Assembly (NCBI GenBank): GCA_030592165.1
Contig: JAUVKC010000015.1
Location: 1-17,731, forward strand
Direction: 5' to 3'
DNA: 17,731 bases
DNA from: Candidatus Buchananbacteria bacterium
Lineage (GTDB): Bacteria > Patescibacteriota > Patescibacteriia > CAIXNZ01
Shown here: positions 7,415 through 15,128 of the stretch, piece after piece
How the letters are laid out: each line of letters begins with the position of its first letter
How positions within the stretch are numbered: position 1 is the first letter of the stretch
Position numbers and translations under genes: made by a program
Notes under the pieces: generated by a model
Told to the model about the DNA's origin: nothing
Databases searched by the model: none
Seen by the model: only the letters and a program-made list of their open reading frames with translations

Positions 7415-7443
7415 ATTCTACCATATTTATCTATTTTTGTCAA
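7415..7443 (-). promoter_or_regulatory. Near-consensus promoter of the 105-residue gene
   Basis: On the - strand TTGACA (complement of 7438-7443), a 17-nt spacer and TAGAAT (complement of 7415-7420). This is one of the best promoter matches in the window. Confidence 0.75.
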
Positions 7444-7528
7444 TAGTTGTCGGGTGTTTTTACCTAATATTAGCTATTTAGTTATTTAAAAACATCTGTG
7501 AAAACTCGTCATTTTTATGAGTCGAAAC

Positions 7529-7564
7529 TAAAAAAAAACTTATTTAAAGCTTTTTTTTTAAGTT
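7529..7564 (-). terminator. Weak AT-rich terminator after gatB
   Basis: On the - strand AACTTA and TAAGTT (complement of 7537-7564) can pair around an A-rich loop containing the palindrome AAAGCTTT, followed by at least eight T (complement of 7529-7536). The stem is only 6 A-T-rich pairs, so termination may be partial. Confidence 0.5.
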
Positions 7565-7589
7565 GTTGTTATTATCTAAATTATAATAT

Positions 7590-9110
7590 TTAAATTAATT
7601 TTTTAAGTATTTTAATAACTATTTCAGGATTAGCCTTCCCCTTGGTTTCGGCCATTGTTTTACCAACAAGAGCTTGTAGAGCTTGTTCTTTACCCGCTTT
7701 ATAATCTTCTACAGGTTTTTGGTTGTCTTCTATGACTTTTTTAATAATATTTTCTAATTCACTCTCATCTGACATTTGGCCTAGGTTTTTTTCTTTAATG
7801 ACATGAGAAGGATCAGCACCTGTTTCAACCATTTCTGTTAAAACCTCTGTGGCAGAATTACTATTTAATTTTTGAGTAAAAACTAGGTGAATTAATTCTC
7901 CCATGTTTTCAGCTGTCATTTTTAAGCTGGTAATATCTAAAGATTTATCTTCAAGTAGGGGAAAGAGTTTATTAATAAACCAGTTACTGGCAAGTTTTGT
8001 TAAATCTGGTTTGTTTTTTGTCCAAGTATCTTTAGCCTGAGTATTTACCCAAGTTTCAAGTTCACTGATTACTTGTTCAAAGTATTGAGCTTTCTTTTTT
8101 TCCTCAATCAAAACTTTGACATCCTCATATGGTAAATCAAATTCTGAAATAAATCTTTTACGTTTACCCTCAGGAAGTTCTGGTAGTTCTGTTTTGATAC
8201 ATTCAATATTGATTTTAATAGCTTTATCAGCACAAGTATTTTTTGTAATATCAAAGTGGATAGGTGGAATATCTGGTTCTGGGAAATATCTGTAATCATT
8301 AGCTTCTTCTTTTGATCTTTGATCTGTTGTAACTCCTTTGCTATCATCCCAACCCCTGGTAGTCTGTTCTGTTGGGGGTGTGCCTTCAAGCCAAAGCTTA
8401 GTTTGTCTCGATATCTCATGCTCCAAAGCTCTTTCAACTGAACGAAAAGAATTAAGGTTTTTTACCTCAGTTTTAGGGTAAAGTTTTTCATCACCTGGCG
8501 GACGCATTGAAATATTAGCATCACAACGTAGATGACCTTTTTCCATGTCAGCGTCAGATATCTCCAAATAGCGCATGATTTGTCGAAGTTCTTGCAAAAA
8601 TAATTTGGCTTGTATAGAATCTTTGATAGTTGGTTCAGTCACAACTTCCATTAAAGGGGTTCCACCACGATTATAATCAACTAAAGTGTCTTTTTTATTA
8701 CCTTTATGGGTAAGTTTAGCCGCATCTTCTTCCAAATGTAGTCTATTAATATAGACTTTTTCTTCCTCTTTTATTTCAGGGTTAAATATCCATAAAAATC
8801 CGTTTTTACCAATTGGTTGGTCAAGTTGTGAAATTTGATAGGCTTTTGGTAGGTCAGGATAATAGTAATGTTTACGATCAAATTTTGAATACTCATCAAT
8901 CTGACAATGTAACGCCAGGGAAGCTAGAGCTGACCATTCAATTGCCTGTTTATTCGCTACAGGTAAGACACCCGGATGACCAAGACAAACAGGACAAATA
9001 CAAGAATTAGCAGGTTTATTCTCACCGCTATTATCACAAGAGCAAAACATTTTAGTTTTGGTCTTTAATTGTATATGTATTTCTAATCCAATGACTGGTT
9101 GTAGTTCCAT
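7590..9110 (-). CDS. gatB: Asp/Glu-tRNA(Asn/Gln) amidotransferase subunit B
   Basis: A 506-residue GatB. With GatA and GatC it converts misacylated Glu-tRNA-Gln and Asp-tRNA-Asn to the amidated forms; GatB binds the tRNA and activates the carboxylate with ATP. The opening PVIGLEIHIQL, cysteines 23, 25, 37, 39 and 42 (zinc site), CPVCLGHPGVLPV, and YYYPDLPKAYQISQ are all family hallmarks. The C-terminal 150 residues are the helical and YqeY-like tail. It is about 25 residues longer than common GatB. The start is 5 nt after the stop of the upstream membrane protein, so the two are likely translationally coupled. gatA and gatC are not in this window. No Shine-Dalgarno is visible. Confidence 0.96.
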   Translation of the reverse strand: MELQPVIGLEIHIQLKTKTKMFCSCDNSGENKPANSCICPVCLGHPGVLPVANKQAIEWSALASLALHCQIDEYSKFDRKHYYYPDLPKAYQISQLDQPIGKNGFLWIFNPEIKEEEKVYINRLHLEEDAAKLTHKGNKKDTLVDYNRGGTPLMEVVTEPTIKDSIQAKLFLQELRQIMRYLEISDADMEKGHLRCDANISMRPPGDEKLYPKTEVKNLNSFRSVERALEHEISRQTKLWLEGTPPTEQTTRGWDDSKGVTTDQRSKEEANDYRYFPEPDIPPIHFDITKNTCADKAIKINIECIKTELPELPEGKRKRFISEFDLPYEDVKVLIEEKKKAQYFEQVISELETWVNTQAKDTWTKNKPDLTKLASNWFINKLFPLLEDKSLDITSLKMTAENMGELIHLVFTQKLNSNSATEVLTEMVETGADPSHVIKEKNLGQMSDESELENIIKKVIEDNQKPVEDYKAGKEQALQALVGKTMAETKGKANPEIVIKILKKLI

Positions 9111-9115
9111 AAATA

Positions 9116-9889
9116 TTAAGCTAAAGGTGCTTCTGGTGGTGTTGGTGCTGTCTCTGGAGTAGCGGTTGGCATCCTTGTTTCTTTAAGACTGTTATAAACA
9201 ATATTAGTAAAGCTAATAAATAAAGGTGCTAGAACTAAAAATATAACAGTAGATAATATGTTTAATAGAACAGATTGCTGATAACTCATCATATCAATAT
9301 TACCACCAGTGATAGCATACATTAATCCAATAATTATAACCATAACAACAAAATAAATTGCTAAGCCAGGAATAACTAATCTCAAAAAGGTTTTACCCCA
9401 ACGTCCTTTAACTAGTTCTTTAGAAGTTTTTAAAGCAGCATAACCTTTATTGTTTTCTTTTTCTAAAACATTAACATAACCTGAGAATCCGTACCAAATA
9501 GCAAAAATAATTCCTGGGATGATAAATAAAATAAATCCTAATATTGTTATAACTGCAGTGATAATTCCAACCCAGAAATAAGAAGCGATCATGCTTACAG
9601 AAGATTGGTATAATGACTCTTCACTTGGGTTAATTTCTTTTTTAATTAATATATCGTTAATTAGTCTTATTAATAAAATTGATATCCAAAGATTAATAAC
9701 AACAGAGACGATTAAAATAATTAAGTTTAAAGCATCCAATCCAGGTACTTCAAAATATTGTACTACAAAAAGTAATACATAGGGTGCTAAGAGGATTAAA
9801 ATTGGGTTAACAAACTTTTGAAAGTTATCGATGTAAAGGTTCCAGCCATCTTTAATAACAGCTGAGATTGAAATAAGATTTTTTTCCAT
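9116..9889 (-). CDS. Polytopic membrane protein (GPDPase_memb/DUF975-like)
   Basis: A 257-residue protein with about six hydrophobic segments: about 28-45, 53-78, 101-118, 119-138, 170-193 and 207-230. The middle part, with FIIPGIIFAIWYGFSGYVNV (residues 121-140) and then KTSKELVKGRW, has the pattern of the glycerophosphodiesterase membrane domain / DUF975 / YciC group, whose members are integral membrane proteins of mostly unknown function. The tail (240-257) is a Pro/Thr/Ala-rich linker, probably cytoplasmic. It lies between the thymidylate-kinase-like gene and gatB on the same strand, 45 nt and 5 nt away, so it probably belongs to the same transcript. Family assignment is by pattern only. 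Confidence 0.75.
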   Translation of the reverse strand: MEKNLISISAVIKDGWNLYIDNFQKFVNPILILLAPYVLLFVVQYFEVPGLDALNLIILIVSVVINLWISILLIRLINDILIKKEINPSEESLYQSSVSMIASYFWVGIITAVITILGFILFIIPGIIFAIWYGFSGYVNVLEKENNKGYAALKTSKELVKGRWGKTFLRLVIPGLAIYFVVMVIIIGLMYAITGGNIDMMSYQQSVLLNILSTVIFLVLAPLFISFTNIVYNSLKETRMPTATPETAPTPPEAPLA

Positions 9890-9904
9890 AAATTTTTCTT
9901 TAAG

Positions 9905-9930
9905 CCCGCCGAAGCTTTATGCGAAGGCGG
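9905..9930 (-). repeat. GC-rich hairpin repeat (CCGCC/GGCGG)
   Basis: CCGCC (9906-9910) pairs with GGCGG (9926-9930), with a symmetric GAA/GAA internal loop and GC/GC inner pairs. It stands out strongly from the AT-rich surroundings. It shares CGAAGGC with the element at 10605-10620. There is no T run, so it is not an obvious terminator. Confidence 0.6.
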
Positions 9931-9934
9931 ATAA

Positions 9935-10546
9935 TTAATTAATTATATTAAGTTTACTTTTGACAATATTAAGGACATCGTTTTTAACCGCTTCTCTTTC
10001 CTGATTAGCATTAAGAGCGTGCCAGCCAAAATCATTAGAAATTTCTTTGAAGGCAGTTGCTGCTTTTTGTAAAAGTTCAGGATTACTTTCATGAACATTT
10101 CCTTTATCAAGTTCATCAGGGAAAGATGTTCCTTCAAATAATATGCCGATATCTTCTTTGATTAAGTGAGAATTAAAATTAAATAATAATTTTTTGTCCA
10201 AACTATCGGCCATGCCCCAGGCAATCCCAGTTCCAATATAATCTTCAGCTACAATCCAGGTGCCTTTGTTAAGTTTTGCTTGAAGAGTTTCCTGATATTG
10301 AGTTCTGTTAAGCACTTGAAGTAGTTGGAATTCTCTGGAAGTGAAATCATTTGGGTTTTCACCTTTTAAATAATTATTTAAAAGTGGTCCTGTTGGCTCA
10401 AGAGTGTAAACAGGATATTTCATATATTCTGCTTGTTTGCTATACCTTATAATCAAATTTTCTACCAACATTTTGGCTTGAGTTGTTTTACCCAGATTAT
10501 TTATCCCATAAATTACTATTAATTTACCTTTTTCATTAGTCTCCAT
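9935..10546 (-). CDS. Thymidylate-kinase-like P-loop protein, divergent paralogue
   Basis: A 203-residue P-loop nucleotide kinase of thymidylate kinase type. The P-loop is GINNLGKTT (residues 14-22). An E-P-T-G segment (50-53) stands where Tmk has its EPGGT motif, and EDYIGTGIAWG (101-111) stands where Tmk has DRYxxSxxAY. The usual DR pair is replaced by ED, and the arginine-rich lid is hard to see. A complete Tmk domain already exists in the fusion protein upstream, so this copy may have another substrate, or a regulatory or lost activity. It is 95 nt downstream of the dUTPase gene on the same strand, inside the dTTP cluster. The family is clear; the reaction is not. Confidence 0.8.
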   Translation of the reverse strand: METNEKGKLIVIYGINNLGKTTQAKMLVENLIIRYSKQAEYMKYPVYTLEPTGPLLNNYLKGENPNDFTSREFQLLQVLNRTQYQETLQAKLNKGTWIVAEDYIGTGIAWGMADSLDKKLLFNFNSHLIKEDIGILFEGTSFPDELDKGNVHESNPELLQKAATAFKEISNDFGWHALNANQEREAVKNDVLNIVKSKLNIIN

Positions 10547-10591
10547 ATTTAAATGAAATTATTATTTAAACTAATTTTATTTTAACAAATT

Positions 10592-10620
10592 TGGCTAAAT
10601 TTAGCCAGCCTTCGCAGGCG
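10592..10620. repeat. 16-nt perfect palindrome joined to a GNRA-type hairpin
   Basis: TGGCTAAATTTAGCCA (10592-10607) is a perfect palindrome. On the - strand it is directly preceded by GCCTGCGAAGGC (complement of 10608-10619, read 5' to 3'), a hairpin with the tetraloop GCGA. The gap lies between the dUTPase stop and the second kinase. It could be an RNA processing or stability element, or a dispersed repeat. Confidence 0.6.
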
Positions 10621-10641
10621 GGGATGTTGCTATTGAGGTTA

Positions 10642-11070
10642 CTAGCCAGTAGATCCAAAACCGCCACGAGTTCCAGATTTAACATCATCAATTTCTTGCC
10701 ATTTAGCTTTATTGATTTTCACAAAGGTTCCTTGACCAATTCGTTGTCCTTTATTGATTTTAACAAGTTCATCAGTGAAATTGTAAACTTGAAGCATGAT
10801 TTCATCGTCTGGCCCACAATAATCTTGGTCAATAATGCCGATGCCATGAGGAGAAGATAAACCAAGTTTGCGTGGAGTTGAACTGCGAGGGACTATTGAT
10901 AACATGTAATTTACGGGTGTTTGAATAATTAAATTAGTTGGAACTAAAGCAATTTCTTTAGGTTTGATTTTCATTGGCAATCTTGAATACAAATCAAAAG
11001 CAACCGCGCCAGGTGTTTGGTATTCGGGTAAGGGAAGTGATTTGTCTATTCTGGTTATTTTGACTTTCAT
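10642..11070 (-). CDS. dut: dUTP diphosphatase (dUTPase)
   Basis: A 142-residue trimeric-type dUTPase that hydrolyses dUTP to dUMP and pyrophosphate, keeping uracil out of DNA and feeding thymidylate synthase. All five motifs are visible: I at AVAFDLYS (22-29), II at PRSSTPRKLGL (61-71), III at GIIDQDYCGPDDE (78-90), IV at KGQRIGQ (107-113), and V at GTRGGFGSTG (133-142). Motifs II and III have the S-S-T-P and CGPDDE forms rather than the SGLA and RGE forms of proteobacterial enzymes; I recall these from archaeal and CPR members, which is inference. It is 45 nt downstream of the thymidylate synthase fusion. No Shine-Dalgarno is visible. Confidence 0.94.
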   Translation of the reverse strand: MKVKITRIDKSLPLPEYQTPGAVAFDLYSRLPMKIKPKEIALVPTNLIIQTPVNYMLSIVPRSSTPRKLGLSSPHGIGIIDQDYCGPDDEIMLQVYNFTDELVKINKGQRIGQGTFVKINKAKWQEIDDVKSGTRGGFGSTG

Positions 11071-11118
11071 TGGATGGGTATATTGATTTAAAATTAGTGA
11101 TTTGTAATTAGTAATTTA
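11071..11118 (-). repeat. TAATTA word repeat in the dUTPase leader
   Basis: The gap holds AATTAGTGATTTGTAATTAG and then TAATTTAT on the + strand, three degenerate copies of an AATTAGTNATTT word. It reaches the stop codon of the fusion gene. Confidence 0.4.
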
Positions 11119-13194
11119 TATCTTGTCTTTTATTTTTTGCCAAAGTTGATCTGAGATATGTTCAATAGAGTTAAGATTACCTTCTGGTGCACAATCAATT
11201 GTAGTCCAACCATAGTTTTTGGCTAAATCAAGATATGCTTGTGCAGCATCTTTTAAATGCTGGATATCTGCTTCATGGATATCTCTTTTTTTGCCTTTTA
11301 TATAGTCGCGTGACTCTTTTTTATCAACTAGTTCCTGACCAATTTCTGGCGGCATGTATAATAAGATATTAAGATCAGGTCGTGGAATTTCGAAAATATC
11401 ATATTCTAATTCTTCAAGCCAATTAAGAAATTTTTCACGATTTTTAGCATCTTTTATTTTGCCTGATTGATGTCCCATATTTGAAGAAACATAGCGGTTA
11501 GCTATAACTATTTTGCCTTCATTGATCCATTTCTTGATTTTTGGAGCAGCAGCAAATCTATCGCAGGCAAAAAATATAGAAGCTCTGTAAGGTCCGACCT
11601 CTAGAGCACTGCCATAATTTCCATTTAGATATTCTTCTACCAGACCAGCTGATTTTTCGCCATATTGAGGAAAATCAGCCATTTCTACTTCATAGCCATT
11701 ATTTTGCAGTCTTTTAACTAAAAGAGCTGTTTGAGTACCTTTTCCTGAGCCATCTGTACCGTCAATCACAATAAATTTACCTTGCTTATTATGATTTGCT
11801 AATAAATTAAATTCTAACATATTATCTTGTTTATATTCTAAATTATTATTAAGGGCTATTTCAGCTTTCATAAGTTCACCTCCAAGATCAAGTGCATGAA
11901 GTGGATCTGAAATAAAAGTGAAAATTTTATTTTGAATTTCTTGACTATTTTCACCTTCAAATTCTTGGATTTTTAATCCTTGTGGCGAGTAGTGATTTAG
12001 TTTTATTTTTTTATCAGCCACATTTATCTCAAAACTTCCTCTTGGATCTTGGGTGCATTCAAGGGCTGGTTTGTGTTTTTCAACTGTTTCTGAAGCTATT
12101 AGAAAATCTCTTTCGTATATATGAGCTGAATTTGAAACTATAATAAGTTTACCCATTGGCATGTTAATTGCTTCGGCAATCTCTTTTTGGATTTTTCGAA
12201 AAGCAAAAGCGTTTTGTGGCCAGGCTCTATACATGTCATTTGATCTCATATAGGCAGTAATATAAAGACGATCTCTTTGAACTAAGGCATTTATAATATT
12301 CAAACAAGGACTTTTGGGATTACCAGTATCAGTCAATACATCCCAAGTAAAGGCAATTGCTCTTCGGCTATAACTATTAGCTTTTAAATCATCGATGATG
12401 GCTTTGATCTGATCAATACCTTGAAAGTTCCTTAAACGACTGCCATAAGTGTATTCTACGCCTTCAAAAACATTATCAGTCATTAACTGTGGGTAATATT
12501 CTTTAAGGTCTTTTTCATTAAAATATAAAAAATCTGGTAAAAAAGGATCATCTGGATCTTCATCAGAAATAATTGTTGTTAAATTAACTATTTCTCTTTG
12601 CATCTCTGAGTACTGACTCATTTTATTAACACCAAATTTAAGTATTCTGTCTAAAACTTTTAACCAAAGATCAGAAATTTTTTTATCTTCTAAACGAATA
12701 CAGACTTCTTCTGAAGGGAAGTCAATTGATTCGCTTTGTTCTGGTTCAGGAAATTCTTCAGTAATATCAATCCAGTCTTGGTCTTTAATATCAAGCCCAC
12801 TTATAATATCATTTATTTTATCTTCATCTGTAAAATAAGTATGCTGACTAAACCATGCTAAAAATTGTTCAATTTTTTCCTGAGGAATTTCTTTGTGAAT
12901 GATTTTTTCTGATTCCCCATTTTTTATAAGGTTTTTTAAAAATTCCAAACTACCTGATAAATCTTTACCTGATATTATCAGGGTATTTATTTTTGGATTT
13001 AAAAAGAGGTTTTTGATTATATAATTCACCCCTTCTTTACTATAAAGTTGTCCAATAGCTCCAACTTTATTTAAATTTTCATCTGTAAGATTTTTTTCTA
13101 TTTCCTCTTTTTTGCTCCAACCTGATACAATGGCCAGCCTTCCTTCAGGATTAGGTTTTAGTATTTGGTCGGTATAATATTTTGGCCAGTTCAT
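11116..13194 (-). CDS. Fusion: MtrA-like domain, thymidylate synthase, thymidylate kinase
   Basis: A 692-residue protein with three parts. Residues about 1-160 resemble the DUF4346/MtrA-like domain that precedes archaeal-type thymidylate synthases: GRLAIVSGW (18-26), VGAIGQLYSKEGVNYIIKN (44-62), ISGKDLSGS (74-82). Residues about 170-458 are a ThyA-type thymidylate synthase, which methylates dUMP to dTMP. The catalytic cysteine is C297 in SPCLN, RSND is at 317-320, AWPQNAFAF at 324-332, and SNSAHIY at 354-360, replacing the usual GDAHIY. Residues about 470-692 are thymidylate kinase, phosphorylating dTMP to dTDP: P-loop GTDGSGKGT (479-487), NRYVSS (566-571) in place of DRY, and lid KKESRDYIKGKKRDIHE (625-641). 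Joining consecutive enzymes suggests handing over dTMP. It starts 4 nt after the upstream kinase gene. Domain calls two and three are firm; the first is by resemblance. Confidence 0.93.
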   Translation of the reverse strand: MNWPKYYTDQILKPNPEGRLAIVSGWSKKEEIEKNLTDENLNKVGAIGQLYSKEGVNYIIKNLFLNPKINTLIISGKDLSGSLEFLKNLIKNGESEKIIHKEIPQEKIEQFLAWFSQHTYFTDEDKINDIISGLDIKDQDWIDITEEFPEPEQSESIDFPSEEVCIRLEDKKISDLWLKVLDRILKFGVNKMSQYSEMQREIVNLTTIISDEDPDDPFLPDFLYFNEKDLKEYYPQLMTDNVFEGVEYTYGSRLRNFQGIDQIKAIIDDLKANSYSRRAIAFTWDVLTDTGNPKSPCLNIINALVQRDRLYITAYMRSNDMYRAWPQNAFAFRKIQKEIAEAINMPMGKLIIVSNSAHIYERDFLIASETVEKHKPALECTQDPRGSFEINVADKKIKLNHYSPQGLKIQEFEGENSQEIQNKIFTFISDPLHALDLGGELMKAEIALNNNLEYKQDNMLEFNLLANHNKQGKFIVIDGTDGSGKGTQTALLVKRLQNNGYEVEMADFPQYGEKSAGLVEEYLNGNYGSALEVGPYRASIFFACDRFAAAPKIKKWINEGKIVIANRYVSSNMGHQSGKIKDAKNREKFLNWLEELEYDIFEIPRPDLNILLYMPPEIGQELVDKKESRDYIKGKKRDIHEADIQHLKDAAQAYLDLAKNYGWTTIDCAPEGNLNSIEHISDQLWQKIKDKI

Positions 13195-13198
13195 AGCT

Positions 13199-13750
13199 TT
13201 AAGAAATTTTATTTAATATTTTATCAATTTGTTGATGAAGATCTTCAATTGATCCATTATTATCAATATGAAATTGGGCAGTATCGGCTACTTCTTTTAT
13301 TTGAACTTCAGCTTCTTGAAGCTCATCACTTTGAAATTGTTCAAAAGTTTTTTTGGTATCATCAGTGTTTTCATCTCTTTTGATGATACGTTCAAAACGA
13401 ATTTTTTGTTCAGCGTTAATTGCCACAAGATAAAACCCCTTAATCTCTTTGAGATATTTAATATCTGGAAGACGTCTAACTCCGTCAAGGACGATAAATT
13501 TATTAGTTGAATTTGTGGTATCGTTGGCAATTGTTTTAGCCATTAATTCATCACCAAATGTTTCTCTTAATGAAGATGAAAGCGCCTGCATATTTTTTCG
13601 GCTTTGTTCAATATAAAAACGATCCAAGACATCACGCAACATGGAGGAAAATCGAAATGTTTGAGCCTTGTTTTTTTCTTGTAAATATTCACAAACAGTA
13701 CCCTTGCCAGAAGCTATAGGACCGACTAGACCCAAGATGATTTTATTCAT
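13199..13750 (-). CDS. P-loop nucleotide kinase (AAA_18 / dephospho-CoA kinase-like)
   Basis: A 183-residue P-loop kinase. The Walker A is GPIASGKGT (residues 10-18), a Walker B-like FIVLDGVRRLPD is at 85-96, and RFERIIKRDENTDD (118-131) fits a lid. The pattern of the Walker B plus RRLPDI and the later EQFQSDELQE resembles the archaeal UPF0200 / AAA_18 group of small-molecule kinases and, more distantly, dephospho-CoA kinase. It lies between dCMP deaminase (3-nt gap) and the thymidylate fusion (4-nt gap), so it is certainly in the same operon. A role as a deoxynucleoside monophosphate kinase is therefore attractive but inferred. The substrate cannot be read from sequence. Confidence 0.82.
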   Translation of the reverse strand: MNKIILGLVGPIASGKGTVCEYLQEKNKAQTFRFSSMLRDVLDRFYIEQSRKNMQALSSSLRETFGDELMAKTIANDTTNSTNKFIVLDGVRRLPDIKYLKEIKGFYLVAINAEQKIRFERIIKRDENTDDTKKTFEQFQSDELQEAEVQIKEVADTAQFHIDNNGSIEDLHQQIDKILNKIS

Positions 13751-13753
13751 ATA

Positions 13754-14287
13754 TTATTTTTTTTGTAAGTTAATAGTACCCTCATTAACTCTTTTCGGAA
13801 TATCTTCAGAAAATATCTGAATTAGTTCCTTGGTCCATTTGGAATTTTCTTCATAAGTATCGACTTGAATTCCCGCATCTATTAAATAATTCATAGCCAT
13901 GGTATTGCGATATACTTTTCCGATTACCACTCGAACAATACCGCAGGCCACAATATATTTAGAGCAATGGATGCAAGGATTGTATTTGGTATATAAGGTT
14001 GAGCCAGCCGTGGAAGTTCCACCCTGAACAGCTGCTTGTAACAGTGCGTTGTGTTCACCATGAATGGTCCTGACACAGTGAGAATCTTCCAAGAGGTGAC
14101 CGGCATCATGACAGTGGGGCAGGCCTGGAGGCGAACCATTATAGCCTGTGGAGATAATTCGATTGTTTTTGACTAAAACCGCACCTGTATATAAACGGTC
14201 ACAGGTACCGCGACTAGCAATTATTTTCACTATTGACATGAAATAATCATCCCAAGAAGGACGATAATGTTTGCGTTCTTCAGCCAT
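13754..14287 (-). CDS. dCMP deaminase
   Basis: A 177-residue zinc deaminase that converts dCMP to dUMP, the substrate of thymidylate synthase. The zinc and catalytic motif is HGEHNA (H76, E78) with PCIHC (C105, C108). TGYNGSPPGLPHC at 47-59 is the dCMP-deaminase signature that separates it from cytidine and tRNA-adenosine deaminases. ComEB-type proteins share this fold, but the neighbours argue for the nucleotide role. It is the first gene of the dTTP cluster, 3 nt before the kinase gene, and follows a terminator after rplA. No Shine-Dalgarno precedes the ATG. Whether it is controlled by dCTP/dTTP cannot be told from this sequence. Confidence 0.93.
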   Translation of the reverse strand: MAEERKHYRPSWDDYFMSIVKIIASRGTCDRLYTGAVLVKNNRIISTGYNGSPPGLPHCHDAGHLLEDSHCVRTIHGEHNALLQAAVQGGTSTAGSTLYTKYNPCIHCSKYIVACGIVRVVIGKVYRNTMAMNYLIDAGIQVDTYEENSKWTKELIQIFSEDIPKRVNEGTINLQKK

Positions 14288-14322
14288 AATTTTGATTTAT
14301 TTAAGATTTTTTTAGTGGTTTT

Positions 14323-14351
14323 ATTTTAGCAAAAGACTTAGAAAAAAACAA
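14323..14351 (-). promoter_or_regulatory. Possible promoter of the dTTP-synthesis operon
   Basis: On the - strand TTGTTT (complement of 14346-14351), 17 nt, TAAAAT (complement of 14323-14328). A consensus TTGACA lies 10 nt further upstream but has no -10 box at the right distance. A promoter is expected here because a terminator precedes it. Confidence 0.4.
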
Positions 14352-14361
14352 ATTTTGTCAA

Positions 14362-14393
14362 TATAAAAAGCACTCATTGGATTTGAGCGCTTT
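14362..14393 (-). terminator. Terminator after rplA
   Basis: On the - strand AAAGCGCTCA pairs with TGAGTGCTTT (complement of 14367-14393), 10 bp with one G-U and a 7-nt loop, running into a short T run (TTTTTATAT). It separates the ribosomal block from the dTTP operon. Confidence 0.78.
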
Positions 14394-14406
14394 CTATATA
14401 ATTATA

Positions 14407-15108
14407 TTATTGTACTTGTACTTTAATCCCAGGACCCATTGAAGATGAGATTGAAATATTTTTAATGAAACTTCCTTTGATCGCAGTTGGTTTTTGCTCG
14501 TTAACTGAATCTAAGAAAGTATTATAATTTTCTAAAAGTTTTTTATCATCAAATGAAGCTTTGCCTATAGCAGTATGAATATTACCAGTATCATCAGTTT
14601 TGTATCTGATTTTACCTTTAGCTAATTCTTCGACAGATTTTTTAATGTTGGTGGTAAGTGTTTCAGTTTTTGGATTTGGCATGATTCCTTTTGGACCTAA
14701 AATTTTAGCGATTTTGGATAAACTCCTCATCATTTCAGGTATAGTTAAAAGAATGTCAAAATTAATCTTTCCAGTTTTAGCAATTTTTTCAATTAATTCT
14801 TCGCCACCAACAATTTTTGCTCCAGCATCTTTTGCTTCTTTTTGTTTGTCTTCAGGAACAATTACAGCAATTATTAATTTTTTTCCTGTGCCATGGGGTA
14901 GGGAAGCTGTTGTTCTAATTTGTTGGTCACTTTTTTTTGGATCAATCCCAGTTCGAATTACAATATCAATAGAAGCATCAAATTTAGTTGTAGATGTTTC
15001 TTTAGCTAATTTAATTGCATCTTCGATAGGGTATGGTGATATTGGATCAATTTTTCCTTTTAAGTCTCCGAATCTTTTTGAATGTAATTGTTTGTTAGTT
15101 TTTTTCAT
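14407..15108 (-). CDS. rplA: Large ribosomal subunit protein L1
   Basis: A 233-residue L1, the usual length, which forms the L1 stalk of the 50S subunit at helices 76-78 of 23S rRNA. Recognisable parts are the lysine-rich start, FDASIDIVIRTGIDPKKSDQ (44-63), the central domain with IAVIVPEDKQKEAKDAGA, and ILGPKGIMPNPKTET in the second half of domain II. In many bacteria L1 also represses the L11-L1 operon by binding its mRNA; I could not identify a convincing L1 site here. It is the last gene of secE-nusG-rplK-rplA, separated from rplK by 268 nt that hold a terminator-like hairpin and several repeats. No Shine-Dalgarno precedes the ATG. Confidence 0.97.
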   Translation of the reverse strand: MKKTNKQLHSKRFGDLKGKIDPISPYPIEDAIKLAKETSTTKFDASIDIVIRTGIDPKKSDQQIRTTASLPHGTGKKLIIAVIVPEDKQKEAKDAGAKIVGGEELIEKIAKTGKINFDILLTIPEMMRSLSKIAKILGPKGIMPNPKTETLTTNIKKSVEELAKGKIRYKTDDTGNIHTAIGKASFDDKKLLENYNTFLDSVNEQKPTAIKGSFIKNISISSSMGPGIKVQVQ

Positions 15109-15128
15109 AGGTTTATATAGGTTATTTT

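Noticed and set aside
13165..13510. Overlapping + strand open frames opposite the kinase gene
   Set aside because: They are shadows of a P-loop kinase gene that has convincing motifs and tight operon spacing.
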